A program made the translations under genes and the position numbers. A stretch of DNA of 64,000 nt from Planococcus rifietoensis (GTDB lineage Bacteria; Bacillota; Bacilli; Bacillales_A; Planococcaceae): positions 2,932,501-2,996,500 of the forward strand of contig NZ_CP013659.2 of assembly GCF_001465795.2 (NCBI RefSeq), read 5' to 3'. Numbering within the stretch: the first letter of the stretch is position 1; the number at the start of each line of letters is the position of its first letter. Below the pieces are notes generated by a model. It made no database searches, was not told where the DNA came from, and was given only the letters and a program-made list of their open reading frames with translations. Shown here in pieces: positions 1-8,449 of the stretch.

Positions 1-467
1 GTGAATTCATCCGTTTTGTACAGAAGTTCCTCAATAATATAGACGAATTGCTTTGGCAAAGCTTTGCGCAATTTGGAGCGCGTGTATTTAGACGATGCGT
101 AAGATACCAGCTTCAAGAGCCGCTCGATCGTTTCGATATACCAGTCCTTCAATTCTTTCTTGCTGCTGAAATGGCTTTTGATCAGGCTCAATTTCTCTTC
201 CGGGTAATAAACGAGGGTCGCGAATTCGTTGAGCTCTTCTTCCCCCATCTCGTTGTTGAACAAATCCCTGATTTTCACTTTGACGTTGCCGGAGCCATTG
301 CGCAACACGTGCTGAAATGCTTGGTACTCGCCGTGGAGATCGCTGACGAAATGCTCTGTTCCTTTCGGCAAGTTCAAGATGGCTTCCAGATTAATGATCT
401 CCGTTGCCACTTTTTCTTCGCTGTCATATTTTTCTGCCAGTAGATCCAAGTATTTTGAACTGATCAT
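1..467 (-). CDS. fbp: Fructose-1,6-bisphosphatase class III, N-terminal part
   Basis: Minus-strand frame of 155 codons running off the left edge of the window; only the N-terminus is present. It starts at ATG 467 behind AAGGAGGG at 473-482. The text begins [14 protein letters not shown] and contains FVSDLHGEY at about residues 41-49, a calcineurin-type metallophosphatase DLHGE motif. Both are characteristic of the Firmicutes class III FBPase, a gluconeogenic enzyme of about 640 residues that hydrolyses fructose-1,6-bisphosphate in the cytoplasm. The remaining metal-binding motifs lie outside the window, so integrity cannot be judged. Confidence 0.9.
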   Translation of the reverse strand, partial: MISSKYLDLLAEKYDSEEKVATEIINLEAILNLPKGTEHFVSDLHGEYQAFQHVLRNGSGNVKVKIRDLFNNEMGEEELNEFATLVYYPEEKLSLIKSHFSSKKELKDWYIETIERLLKLVSYASSKYTRSKLRKALPKQFVYIIEELLYKTDEF

Positions 468-642
468 ACGGAACCCTCCTTCAAGTAATGTGTCTTAATC
501 GAATTCAATTCAAAGCAAATTCCCGTAAAGCGTATTCATTAAACAAACTTACGGAAGAAACTTCTCTATATTTCCAGTCTATAGCAGTTTCAGTGAAGGC
601 TCTAGTATTAATTGAAGGGCGGGAGAAAATGGGCAGGCAGAC

Positions 643-685
643 AAAAAAACTGTCCCCTGCACAATTCAAGTGCAGGGGACAGTTT
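643..685 (-). terminator. Rho-independent terminator after the aeRF1-like gene
   Basis: Perfect 15-bp arms AAACTGTCCCCTGCA (647-661) and their complement (671-685) around a 9-nt loop, followed on the minus strand by a T-run. It lies 20 bp past the stop of the gene at 705-1475. Confidence 0.85.
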
Positions 686-704
686 CTTAAAAAGCCGTCT
701 ATTC

Positions 705-1475
705 TTATTCAAATGCAGCTTGAAGCACTTGTTGGTGTTCTGCACCTCCTAAATTCTTGTTTACTACGCGGTCCGCTTTCATATCCAGTTCATCTTCGAG
801 CAAATTGACCGGCCGTTGATGCCCAATCAACACCAGTTCGGACCAGCCATAGTCTTTGTGCAACTTCGCCAGTTCAGCGGAAAGTTCACGGTAAAACCTG
901 CGGATCTGTTTTTCTTTCCGGTTGTCGAACTGGTCGACTTGGCTGCTCGACGAAGCTTGGCCTTTGGCGCTTCTTCCTTGAAATTTTCGCCAGTCATCGG
1001 TGTCCAAATCCAATTCGAATACCCAGCTTTCGTCAATTTCACCCAAGCTGGAATTGTGCACCGTGACGGTTTCCGTTTGTGCAACGACAATGCCGGTCTG
1101 TGGAAACTTCCGGTCCAAATTCTCTAGTTGGGATGTGCTTGCTGAATCGCCGTAAACAAATTCGTTGTCGACATCCAATTGCAGGAAATGCACTTCGAAA
1201 AGCCCGTCCCCGCCTTCTGCAAAAACAACGAGGCTTCGCAGCAAACGCGGTTCGCTATGTTTCAGCTCCTGTTCGACTTTGCCCTTTAGTTCTTGGAAGG
1301 CCTTGTGTTTTTCAGCATTCCCTTCGACTTGCTGTTCGAGTTGCTTGAAGCCGTTTTTTAAATGGGTTTTCCATTGGCTTCGAACTTCCGGCTTGGTGCT
1401 TAGATAAATCGACAAGACGCCAGCTTCGGAATTTTCAAGTTTTTTCAGCTGTTTGATTTCCGCAGATAGTCCCAC
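705..1475 (-). CDS. Bacterial aeRF1-type (VLRF1-like) release-factor-family protein
   Basis: 256 residues from a GTG start (GTG GGA CTA) preceded by GGAGGAATTCAA. The protein has the layout of the bacterial archaeo-eukaryotic release factor-like (baeRF/VLRF1) family of Bacillales. It opens with an amphipathic helix and LSIYLSTKPE, has a central strand-rich part with LLRSLVVFAEG and WVFELDLDTDDWR, and ends with HKDYGWSELVLIGH and NKNLGGAEHQQVLQ. Family members are inferred to act on ribosome-associated peptidyl-tRNA or in stress, but a specific role is not established. The gap to the upstream DUF1269 gene is 39 bp, so the two are probably co-transcribed. Confidence 0.7.
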   Translation of the reverse strand: MGLSAEIKQLKKLENSEAGVLSIYLSTKPEVRSQWKTHLKNGFKQLEQQVEGNAEKHKAFQELKGKVEQELKHSEPRLLRSLVVFAEGGDGLFEVHFLQLDVDNEFVYGDSASTSQLENLDRKFPQTGIVVAQTETVTVHNSSLGEIDESWVFELDLDTDDWRKFQGRSAKGQASSSSQVDQFDNRKEKQIRRFYRELSAELAKLHKDYGWSELVLIGHQRPVNLLEDELDMKADRVVNKNLGGAEHQQVLQAAFE

Positions 1476-1514
1476 TTGAATTCCTCCTTCATGATGTACA
1501 GAACTTCGCTTGGC

Positions 1515-1988
1515 TCACAGTTCTTCATCAGTTCTCGTCACTTTGCCGCCCAGTTCGTCCACCAATCCGTCCAGCACGGATTCTTCGTATTCTTTTCCGA
1601 TCGCGATGATGCCCGTCGTCCCGAGCTCAATATTGCCAATGGTCTTTTTGAACAATTCTTCAGTGGATTTCAATCGTTTCAATTCCTTACTGGTTCCGAT
1701 CATTCCGCCTGTCAGCGTACCGAAAAGCACGCCGAACGGCCCGCCCAAAATCCCGACAGCCATTCCGATCAACGCCCCTTTAGTGGCTGTGTTCGATCTG
1801 GATAAATCAGCCGCATCTTTAAAAGCGAACGACCCGTTTTCTTCCCGTTCGATCACGACAATTTGCTGCAGCTCGATCTGTCCTTCTACGTGATATTGCT
1901 TGAGCTGGCTGAATAGTTGATACGCCTTCAAATTATCTTCAAATGATAAGGTGATGATGTGAAAATGCTCGGACTTCTTTCTAGCCAT
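1515..1988 (-). CDS. DUF1269-type membrane-associated protein
   Basis: 157 residues when started at ATG 1988 (MARKKSEHFH), which has GGAGGAGATATCG in front. A longer in-frame start upstream lacks such a site. It has an N-terminal globular alpha/beta part with IVVIEREENGSF, then a glycine-rich hydrophobic hairpin (about residues 72-98, GALIGMAVGILGGPFG) and a C-terminal GIIAIGKEYEE part. This is the DUF1269 layout, whose function is unknown. It follows the polytopic membrane protein gene by 45 bp in the same direction. Confidence 0.65.
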   Translation of the reverse strand: MARKKSEHFHIITLSFEDNLKAYQLFSQLKQYHVEGQIELQQIVVIEREENGSFAFKDAADLSRSNTATKGALIGMAVGILGGPFGVLFGTLTGGMIGTSKELKRLKSTEELFKKTIGNIELGTTGIIAIGKEYEESVLDGLVDELGGKVTRTDEEL

Positions 1989-2033
1989 CGATATCTCCTC
2001 CATTTTTAATTTTCGGCGGCAGCAGCGGCTCAA

Positions 2034-3203
2034 TCAGTAAATAAATGATGCCAATATTCCTGTAAGGAACACCGAGGTGATCGTGACCGTCGAAAAGCCG
2101 GCAACGACCATTTTCGGCAAGATTTCGTCTTCGATGATTTGGATTTCATCTTCCGTTTCGCCGATATTCTTGGCTGCTTCCTCGCTCAAAATCAAGGTCC
2201 CCGGGAATCCGTAAAGCGAGGACAGGCCGATTGCGACGGCCATCGGGTATGTGTAGCCCAAAAGTTTTCCGGCCAGCATCGCAAATAGCACGATGCCGAT
2301 GACTCCGAGACTGAACGCGATCAATAGCGGCACCAATAACTCCACGAGATCCGCAAACGAAGTCGTCGCGAGCGGCCCGAAAATGATCAGGAGAATCGCT
2401 AGCATCATGAGGCCGTATGCATCGATGCCGTTCAAAACGTTCGGCTTCAAGACGCCGGTGGCTCGCAGCGCAATTCCCAGCAGCAACGCGATAACAAAAG
2501 TGTTCAGCCAGCCATTCGTCAGCCCGCTCAAGAACATCGCAAGTATCACAACGAGCCCGACCACAAAAAGAGTGCCAGCCGTCGTCTGGAAAGCTTCCGG
2601 CAAGATCGTCTCCTTGGCGTCTGTCTGCTCTTCTTCGACAGCTGCTTTTCGGGTGATGCTGCCGTCACGCACACCGTCCCGGATCCGCATGGCCTCTTTT
2701 CGCAAAATGATGGAAGTGAGCGGGAATCCAATCAGCCCTTGCAAAGCAGCAATCAGCACCGGGAACACAGCGACCGAAATCAAACCGGCATTCAAGGCTT
2801 GCTCTTGGACGATGATGACTGAAATGGTCCCTCCGCTAATCGCTGCAATGGCGCTCAGCACGTAATTCGTATCAAGCAACAGCCTGCCGACAGTAAACAG
2901 CATGATGGCGATCCCCAGGACGGCAGATACGCCGATCAAGAACGTCCGCCATTGCCGCTTGAATTCATCCAAGCTGATCAAGGTGCCCAAATGGACGATG
3001 ATCATCCCGACCACGGTTTGCCCAAGCGGCAGCAAAGCTGAGGTCGGCAATAAATCTTCCGGAAATAAATTGGTCTTGAATCCAATCAGGAAAATGATCG
3101 AGGCAACGAACAGCGACGATAATAAGGCTTTCGTTTTCTTGGAGATGTAATCACTGACTGTCCAAATGAGCATGATAAGGGTAAAGGCAATGATCGGTGT
3201 CAT
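2034..3203 (-). CDS. Polytopic membrane protein, putative transporter
   Basis: 389 residues with roughly ten hydrophobic segments spread over the whole length. A long charged cytoplasmic loop (about residues 168-205: RKEAMRIRDGVRDG, then VEEEQTDAKE) splits it into two halves, a layout seen in symporters of the GltS/ion-transporter superfamilies. The segment IAAISGGTISVIIVQEQAL resembles a re-entrant loop. I cannot name the family or substrate. The gene sits between an M20 peptidase (97 bp upstream) and a DUF1269 gene. Uptake of the peptidase's substrate or product is a guess from context only. Confidence 0.6.
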   Translation of the reverse strand: MTPIIAFTLIMLIWTVSDYISKKTKALLSSLFVASIIFLIGFKTNLFPEDLLPTSALLPLGQTVVGMIIVHLGTLISLDEFKRQWRTFLIGVSAVLGIAIMLFTVGRLLLDTNYVLSAIAAISGGTISVIIVQEQALNAGLISVAVFPVLIAALQGLIGFPLTSIILRKEAMRIRDGVRDGSITRKAAVEEEQTDAKETILPEAFQTTAGTLFVVGLVVILAMFLSGLTNGWLNTFVIALLLGIALRATGVLKPNVLNGIDAYGLMMLAILLIIFGPLATTSFADLVELLVPLLIAFSLGVIGIVLFAMLAGKLLGYTYPMAVAIGLSSLYGFPGTLILSEEAAKNIGETEDEIQIIEDEILPKMVVAGFSTVTITSVFLTGILASFIY

Positions 3204-3300
3204 GCTGATTCCTCCCTTTTACACTGCGGGTAAATCATTGAAAGCCCATGGATGGACGCAGAAGTTGAACGGAGCATTGCTGACATTCGTTTCTTCCATT

Positions 3301-4434
3301 CTATTCGCCTGATTCAACATGGAAATCGGGCATCCCCTTCACTAATTGCAGCGCAAATTCTACCGCACCCTCAAATTCGTCAATCGGGATATATTCTTCG
3401 ACTGTATGGATGTTTTCATAGCCAATGGACACATTGACTACGGTCTTCCCTTTTTCATTGAAGACATTGGCATCGGTCCCGCCGCCACTCCGTTCAAAAC
3501 GCGCTTCGCGCCCTAAAAGCTCTAGGCTGCGCTTGGCATGGGCGAGCAGTGGATGCGCTGAATCAAATTGATAACCCGTGATCAATTGAGTCGCCAGAAA
3601 GTCGAGCTGCGCCCCGGAGCGCTCCACTTCCTCTTCGAGCGCTTTTCGCATCGCTTCCACTTGATCCAGGCATTTCTGATGATTTAAAGAACGCACTTCC
3701 GCAACCAGCTCCAAATGGTCCATGACAATGTTCATCGCAGTCCCGCCGTGGATCTGGCCGATATTGGCCGTGGTCTCTTCGTCAATGCGCCCAAGTTTCA
3801 TCCGCACAATTGCTTGTGACGCCACTTCGATGGCGGAAATTCCTTTTTCCGGCTCCAACCCAGCGTGCGCCGCCTTGCCCGTCACACGGATATTGAGGCG
3901 CTGCATCGTCGGGCTTGCGGTGATGATGCCTCCGACCGGGCCGCCATTATCCAGCACATATCCGTACTTCGCTTGCAATTGATCCATGTCCGCGGCTTTC
4001 GCGCCAAGCAAGCCGACTTCTTCACCAGGCGTCAGAATGAATTCGAGCGGGCCATGCTGGATATTTTGTTCTTTCAAACGCTTGATCAGCTCAAGCATGA
4101 TCGCAATGCCGGCCTTGTCATCGGCTGCCAAAATGGTCGTCTGATCCGATACGACGCGTCCATTTTCTTCGATCGGCTGGATCCCTTTTCCGGGAGAAAC
4201 CGTATCGATATGGGAAGAGAAAAACAACGGTTCGATGGAAGCCTCCCCGTCGAGTCGGGCAATGAAGTTATTGGCACCAAGCCCCGTCTGCGCCATCGTA
4301 TCGTCTTCCCAAATGTGCAGGCCAAGATCCTTGAATCTTTGCATCAAGTGTTTTTGAAATGCGCCTTCCGCGAACGATTCCGAGTCAATGCGGACAAGCG
4401 CCTTGAATTCCGCGACTAAGCGTTCTGTCGACAT
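3301..4434 (-). CDS. M20 family metallopeptidase (PepT/YqjE-like)
   Basis: 377 residues from ATG 4434 behind AGGAGGGACAACC. Zinc-site motifs of the M20 di-zinc exopeptidases are intact: FSSHIDTV (about residue 73), ILAADDKAGIA (about 102), LTPGEEVGLLGA (about 133) and SGGGTDANVFN near 320. ASPTMQRLNIRVTGKAAHAG marks the lid/dimerisation domain. Size and motifs fit the cytosolic tripeptidase-T-like YqjE group of Bacillales, predicted to release amino acids from short peptides. The exact peptide preference is not deducible. Confidence 0.85.
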   Translation of the reverse strand: MSTERLVAEFKALVRIDSESFAEGAFQKHLMQRFKDLGLHIWEDDTMAQTGLGANNFIARLDGEASIEPLFFSSHIDTVSPGKGIQPIEENGRVVSDQTTILAADDKAGIAIMLELIKRLKEQNIQHGPLEFILTPGEEVGLLGAKAADMDQLQAKYGYVLDNGGPVGGIITASPTMQRLNIRVTGKAAHAGLEPEKGISAIEVASQAIVRMKLGRIDEETTANIGQIHGGTAMNIVMDHLELVAEVRSLNHQKCLDQVEAMRKALEEEVERSGAQLDFLATQLITGYQFDSAHPLLAHAKRSLELLGREARFERSGGGTDANVFNEKGKTVVNVSIGYENIHTVEEYIPIDEFEGAVEFALQLVKGMPDFHVESGE

Positions 4435-4439
4435 GGTTG

Positions 4440-5028
4440 TCCCTCCTGTTCAAGATGCCGCTATTCAATTTTTAAAAGCTTGCTGCATTAGACGGGCTGC
4501 TACTTTGCCGGAAACAGTAATGAATTTTTGCTTGCGATTTATACATGCAAAAACGCACCTGCGCTCTACAGGACTGCATTTTTTGTTTTGGAGCTATTTT
4601 GGATTCCTAAACCCATGGCTATGTCAGTTGAAATCATGCATTCGATTTGAGGCGCTAAATTCTGGATAATAGATTGTGAGACGAAGAGTGTGTGATGAGG
4701 GGAAAGACACAGTATGGGGAAAATATTTTTGTCGATTCGACTAGTTATAAATTAAATGTAAAAAAATTGAATAAAAAAGAATCTAATTATTCTAATAAGA
4801 TTATACAAAAAAGGGTATTTTCTAATAAAATAGAACTATAAAAAATAATATATCCTTAGTTACCCGATAATTCAGAAAAATAACTCGTTTTATAACTGGA
4901 AACACTTTTTATTTTTATTACTATATGTGTGAACCAGAAACTTTTCATTCCTAAAAGTTCAGCGTGATTCCCCCATTTACGGGTAAGGAAGAATAACAGG
5001 AAATAACTTTTAGTGGAAAGGACTTGTT
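4440..5028. other. Gene-free, increasingly AT-rich intergenic stretch
   Basis: About 590 bases between the M20 peptidase start and a small membrane protein. The left part is upstream sequence of the minus-strand peptidase. From about 4690 it becomes very AT-rich. I see no convincing open frame with a ribosome binding site, no hairpin terminator and no riboswitch signature here. Confidence 0.6.
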
Positions 5029-5229
5029 ATGACACAATCTCTTATCAGCTTGCTCATTCTTGGTTTTATCGTGATAACCCATATTCTAGTTTGGAAATGG
5101 GCCGCTTATATACAAGAAAAATATGCCGACGATGCCAGGAAGAGGCGGATTGCTGGGTGCATCCTTTTTATGTCCCTTGCAGCATTGTTCGGTTTGTCCG
5201 CGCTCTTTCTCATGCAATCTTCTTTTTAA
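5029..5229 (+). CDS. Small membrane protein, two predicted segments
   Basis: 66 residues from ATG 5029, with GGAAAGGAC upstream as a plausible binding site. Two hydrophobic segments (about 4-22 and 44-62) are joined by a charged loop, KWAAYIQEKYADDARKRR. I do not recognise the family. A related, diverged copy that is interrupted by a stop codon follows directly (5268-5498), so this looks like a tandem duplication with this copy kept intact. Confidence 0.6.
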   Translation: MTQSLISLLILGFIVITHILVWKWAAYIQEKYADDARKRRIAGCILFMSLAALFGLSALFLMQSSF

Positions 5230-5267
5230 AAATCACGAAATCAAGAAAGGATAGGATAGAATAGGAC

Positions 5268-5498
5268 GTGACACAGCTTTTTATTTCATTGGGGCTTTTT
5301 GGTTTTATTGCTATGACTCACCTTCTGGTCAGCAAATGGGCTCAATATTTTCATGAACAACACGGAAACGATTCTTAGCAAACACGAAAAGGCATCTTAA
5401 TGATCACACTGCCCCTAATAGCCGTTTTCCTGATTGCGACTTTCTTTTGTTTCAAATTTCTCAATAAGTGTCACGTAAAAGCTTTAATAGGTACATAG
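5268..5498 (+). pseudogene. Tandem copy of the small membrane protein, split by in-frame TAG
   Basis: Reading from GTG 5268 gives VTQLFISLGLFGFIAMTHLL and then VSKWAQYFHEQHGNDS before TAG at 5376-5378. This matches the preceding protein's opening, including the TQ-ISL-FGFI-TH-LV-KWA-Y spacing. The same frame stays open after the TAG (QTRKGILMITLPLIAVFLIA) and encodes the expected second hydrophobic segment until TAG 5496-5498. So a single nonsense codon splits an otherwise complete paralogue. It may be a young pseudogene, or the 36-residue first half may be made alone. The start is GTG with a weak upstream purine stretch. Confidence 0.55.
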
Positions 5499-5526
5499 TT
5501 ACTATTTTAATGCAACATACTGGAAT

Positions 5527-5532
5527 TATAAT
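5527..5532 (+). promoter_or_regulatory. Candidate -10 box of the riboswitch transcript
   Basis: TATAAT, with transcription expected to begin near 5539, just before the aptamer. The matching -35 region is poor, so this is tentative. Confidence 0.4.
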
Positions 5533-5545
5533 AAGAAAAAAACTG

Positions 5546-5635
5546 AAAAAGGCAAACTTACCTGAAAAGGAAGGACGCAAAGCCATGAGCCTACCCACTG
5601 CTTAATCAGTGCACGGTCGTCAGGTTGCCAGGTAC
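5546..5635 (+). ncRNA. Cyclic-di-GMP-I (GEMM-I) riboswitch
   Basis: Contains the hallmark core of the c-di-GMP-I aptamer in order: GGCAAAC (5551-5557), a short hairpin with a GAAA-like loop, GGACGCAAAGCC (5572-5583), then CCTA, a second stem-loop (CACTG...CAGTG), and GTCAGGTTGCCAGGT (5619-5633). GGCAA at 5551-5555 pairs with TTGCC at 5625-5629, closing the aptamer as in known members. It lies directly in front of the secreted protein gene at 5677. Binding of the bacterial second messenger c-di-GMP is predicted to control that gene. Confidence 0.9.
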
Positions 5636-5668
5636 CCATTCTGTGGGCCTCGGCTGACAGAATGGAGG
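5636..5668 (+). promoter_or_regulatory. Expression-platform hairpin overlapping the ribosome binding site
   Basis: CCATTCTGT (5636-5644) pairs perfectly with ACAGAATGG (5657-5665) across a 12-nt loop. The 3' arm includes the first two bases of GGAGG (5664-5668), the ribosome binding site for ATG 5677. No T-run follows, so control of translation start looks more likely than transcription termination. That reading is an inference. Confidence 0.6.
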
Positions 5669-5676
5669 AACAGAAT

Positions 5677-6558
5677 ATGTTGAAGAAAGCGGCGATGTTA
5701 ATGTTCGCGATGTCTCTTATGCTGGCGTTCAGCCATGCAGGAAACGCACAGGCAAGCGGCGATGCGCCTGATACACGTGCCACTTGGCTATGGAATCCGT
5801 GGATGTTTGTGGAAGATGAAGGCGCGGTGCTGGCTTTTCTAGAAAATAAAAACATCAATAAAGTCTATGTCCAAATCGACCGCGACATTCCCAAAAACAC
5901 GTACCGCAGCTTTGTCACACAAGCGCATGCACGCGGCATAGCTGTATTTGCACTCGACGGAGCACCGGCCTGGGTTGCGCCAAAAGGCTATACGAACCAG
6001 AACATGTTGATGAACTGGCTTGGCAATTACCAAAGCGGATCGACAGAGCAGGCAGATTTTGATGGCATCCATTTGGATGTGGAGCCTTATTTATACAGCG
6101 GATGGAATTCGAAGCGTGCTGCTACCGTGAAGTCGTATCAATCTCTTCTTCAAAGAGCCGCAGTGAGCTCTGCGCAGTTGAACTTGCCGCTTGAAGCCGA
6201 TATGCCTTTTTGGTTCGACGAGATTCCTTATAAAAATACATTCGGCAGCGGAGTCTTGGCCGAATGGGTGATCGCCAATACAGACGGGGTAACACTGATG
6301 GCTTACCGGGATTCCGCGCCTATGATCATCGAAATCGTCAAAAACGAAATCGCCATGGCCGAAAAATATGGCAAACATGTAGTCGTGGGCGTAGAAACAG
6401 GCGTCACCGATGAAGGCAGCATCATTACGTTTGCTGAAGAAGGCGAAGCGTTCATGAATTTGCAGTTGGCTGAAGTAGCCGCCCATTACTCGGCGTACCC
6501 TGCCTATGAAGGAATTGCTATCCACCATGTTGGCAGTTGGATGACGCTCAAGCCATGA
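5677..6558 (+). CDS. Secreted TIM-barrel-like protein under c-di-GMP riboswitch control
   Basis: 293 residues from ATG 5677, chosen because GGAGG ends 8 bases before it; the in-frame ATG at 5662 lies inside the hairpin. A signal peptide is clear: MLKKAAMLMFAMSLMLAFSH then AGNAQA, with cleavage likely near residue 26. The mature protein has alternating strands and motifs typical of glycoside-hydrolase-like barrels: ATWLWNPWMF, INKVYVQIDRDI, GIAVFALDG, DGIHLDVEPYL (acidic residues at a strand end, possible catalytic site) and GVTLMAYRD. I cannot assign a GH family. Next to a diguanylate cyclase and a processive glycosyltransferase, a role in cutting or remodelling an exopolysaccharide is plausible but inferred. 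Confidence 0.6.
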   Translation: MLKKAAMLMFAMSLMLAFSHAGNAQASGDAPDTRATWLWNPWMFVEDEGAVLAFLENKNINKVYVQIDRDIPKNTYRSFVTQAHARGIAVFALDGAPAWVAPKGYTNQNMLMNWLGNYQSGSTEQADFDGIHLDVEPYLYSGWNSKRAATVKSYQSLLQRAAVSSAQLNLPLEADMPFWFDEIPYKNTFGSGVLAEWVIANTDGVTLMAYRDSAPMIIEIVKNEIAMAEKYGKHVVVGVETGVTDEGSIITFAEEGEAFMNLQLAEVAAHYSAYPAYEGIAIHHVGSWMTLKP

Positions 6559-6565
6559 AAAGATC

Positions 6566-6608
6566 AGACACTTCTCATGATTTTTGGAAGTGTCTTTTTA
6601 TTTTTTTC
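6566..6608 (+). terminator. Rho-independent terminator
   Basis: AGACACTTC (6566-6574) and GAAGTGTCT (6587-6595), followed by a T-rich run to about 6608, directly after the secreted protein's stop. It separates that transcript from the diguanylate cyclase operon. Confidence 0.85.
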
Positions 6609-6835
6609 ATTTCTGGCACTCTTTTTTGCAAAGAACTTTGAAAACGTCATTGGAAAGTCATGTTTCAAAGGATAAATCACTTACTCGGAAGCCGATTGAT
6701 GTTATTCTATAAGTGGAAAATATTATCTATTTAACTATTCAAATGACATATTACGAAACCTCATTTATGAAACCAAAACTCCGCATATCGTCCCACATCA
6801 AGTTCGGGACATTCTTTTAAGGACGGTGAAAGAAA

Positions 6836-8449
6836 TTGGCCCAAACAGATTATAAAGCTTTACTTGCCACACGAATGGAACGGGATTTCTCGAAATGGGC
6901 TGGCCAAGGCACGATCCCAGAACGCGAAGTCTACCGGTTTTTGCATACGATGAAAGGCACTGCCGGAACGATTGGCATGATGGAACTGTCCGAGTTTTGC
7001 GCACGCGAACTGGACGTTTTCTCGGAACACAGTACCGAGTTGCTTGCTGTCGATTCGCTCGAAGGATTCATGTCTTCATTCCGAAACTATTTTGCAGCTG
7101 ATGAGTCTGCAAGCCAACAAGAGACCGAGTTGGAGACACCGGAAATCGAAGCCTCGAGTGAAGAAGCCCTCGTATTGGTCATCGATTCCGATGCTGAATT
7201 CGCCGCGAAGCTTAAAGAGACATTGGAGCCTAAAGGCATTCCTGTCGTCATCGCTTTGGATGGCCAAAAAGGTACGGAATTATTTTACACATTGCATCCG
7301 CAGATGGTGTTATTGGATGCAAAACTGCCTGATGCAGATGGGTTCAGCCTGGCAGAAAGATTCGCTGAAGCTGGCAGAAGCCGCCATCTTCCACTCGCCA
7401 TCCTGAGTGAAGATGACCGGATTGATCACCAAATCCGGGCAATGGAAGTGGGCGCCACTGATTTTTTGGCCAAGCCATTGAATATGGCGTATTTCCTTCC
7501 CTATTTAGCCAATCGCCTGCGCAGCCAGGAAATCGTCTTGCGCAGCACGCGCATCGATGAATTGACGGGAGCCGGAAACCGCCAAGCTTTTGATGAGTTC
7601 CTGCTGCAAATGACCAACCTCGCTGAAAGAACCGGCAAGCCGTTTACATTGGCCTTGCTCGATTTGGATCATTTCAAGAAAATCAATGACGACCACGGGC
7701 ATTCAGCCGGAGATGAGGTTTTGCGTTCCTTCAGCCAGTTTGTGTTGAACTTGAAGCGTGAATCGGACTCGTTCTTCCGTTACGGCGGAGAGGAATTCGC
7801 CTTGGTCCTTCCTGAAACCAAGCCGCAGGAAGCTGCCGCACTCATCGATCGCTTGCATAAGGCGCTATCTGAAACAGAATTCGCCGGCATCGCCCCTGCG
7901 CCGATTCGCTTAACATTCTCTGCAGGAGTCAGCGAATACCGGCTCAAGCAGGAAACGATTGTCAATAAAGCCGATAAAGCTTTGTATCAAGCCAAGCGAA
8001 ACGGGCGCAACCAGACGATGGTTTATGAATCCGAAGAACATGACTTGAAACGCAAACTGAATATTGTCATTGTTGACGACGACTCACTCGTGCGCAAATT
8101 GGTCGCCAAGCAATTTTCCAATTGGAAAGCGGAGGATTTCGATATCCAGATCGAAGAATACGCAGACGGTCTCGCGCTGGTCGATTCCGACTGGTACCGT
8201 CCGGATGAGAATTACATGATCCTGCTGGACGGCGTCATGCCAAAAATGGACGGGCTGGAAGTGCTGAGCCATGTACGCTCGCAATACCCCCATGACAATA
8301 TCGTTGTCTCTATGCTCACTTCGCGCAACAATGAATCCGATATCGTATTGGCCTTGAAGAGCGGAGCTGATGATTACATCGTCAAACCGTTTTATGCACA
8401 GGAAGTCGTAGCCCGTGTCCAACGGCTCACGAAGAGGATGTTCCAGTGA
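6836..8449 (+). CDS. Hpt-REC-GGDEF-REC diguanylate cyclase
   Basis: 537 residues from TTG 6836, behind GGACGGTGAAAG. Domains in order: an Hpt phosphotransfer bundle with FLHTMKGTAGTIGM (His37); a receiver, about 112-228, with D161 and LAKP; a GGDEF cyclase, about 236-398, with active site GGEEF (317-321) and inhibitory RxxD site RESD (308-311) five residues before it; and a C-terminal receiver, about 408-535, with VDDD, D465 and VKPF. It should make c-di-GMP in a phosphorylation-dependent, product-inhibited manner. It is first in a tightly coupled operon: the stop overlaps the HEAT gene start by 4 bases. A c-di-GMP riboswitch lies about 1.2 kb upstream. Confidence 0.9.
   Translation: MAQTDYKALLATRMERDFSKWAGQGTIPEREVYRFLHTMKGTAGTIGMMELSEFCARELDVFSEHSTELLAVDSLEGFMSSFRNYFAADESASQQETELETPEIEASSEEALVLVIDSDAEFAAKLKETLEPKGIPVVIALDGQKGTELFYTLHPQMVLLDAKLPDADGFSLAERFAEAGRSRHLPLAILSEDDRIDHQIRAMEVGATDFLAKPLNMAYFLPYLANRLRSQEIVLRSTRIDELTGAGNRQAFDEFLLQMTNLAERTGKPFTLALLDLDHFKKINDDHGHSAGDEVLRSFSQFVLNLKRESDSFFRYGGEEFALVLPETKPQEAAALIDRLHKALSETEFAGIAPAPIRLTFSAGVSEYRLKQETIVNKADKALYQAKRNGRNQTMVYESEEHDLKRKLNIVIVDDDSLVRKLVAKQFSNWKAEDFDIQIEEYADGLALVDSDWYRPDENYMILLDGVMPKMDGLEVLSHVRSQYPHDNIVVSMLTSRNNESDIVLALKSGADDYIVKPFYAQEVVARVQRLTKRMFQ

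Noticed and set aside
4388..4669. Plus-strand frame of 93 codons after the M20 peptidase start
   Set aside because: Begins inside the peptidase gene on the other strand, no ribosome site, and unlike any protein I know.
5013..5264. 83-codon frame overlapping the small membrane protein
   Set aside because: Other frame of the 5029-5229 gene, which has the better start and a clear membrane-protein pattern.
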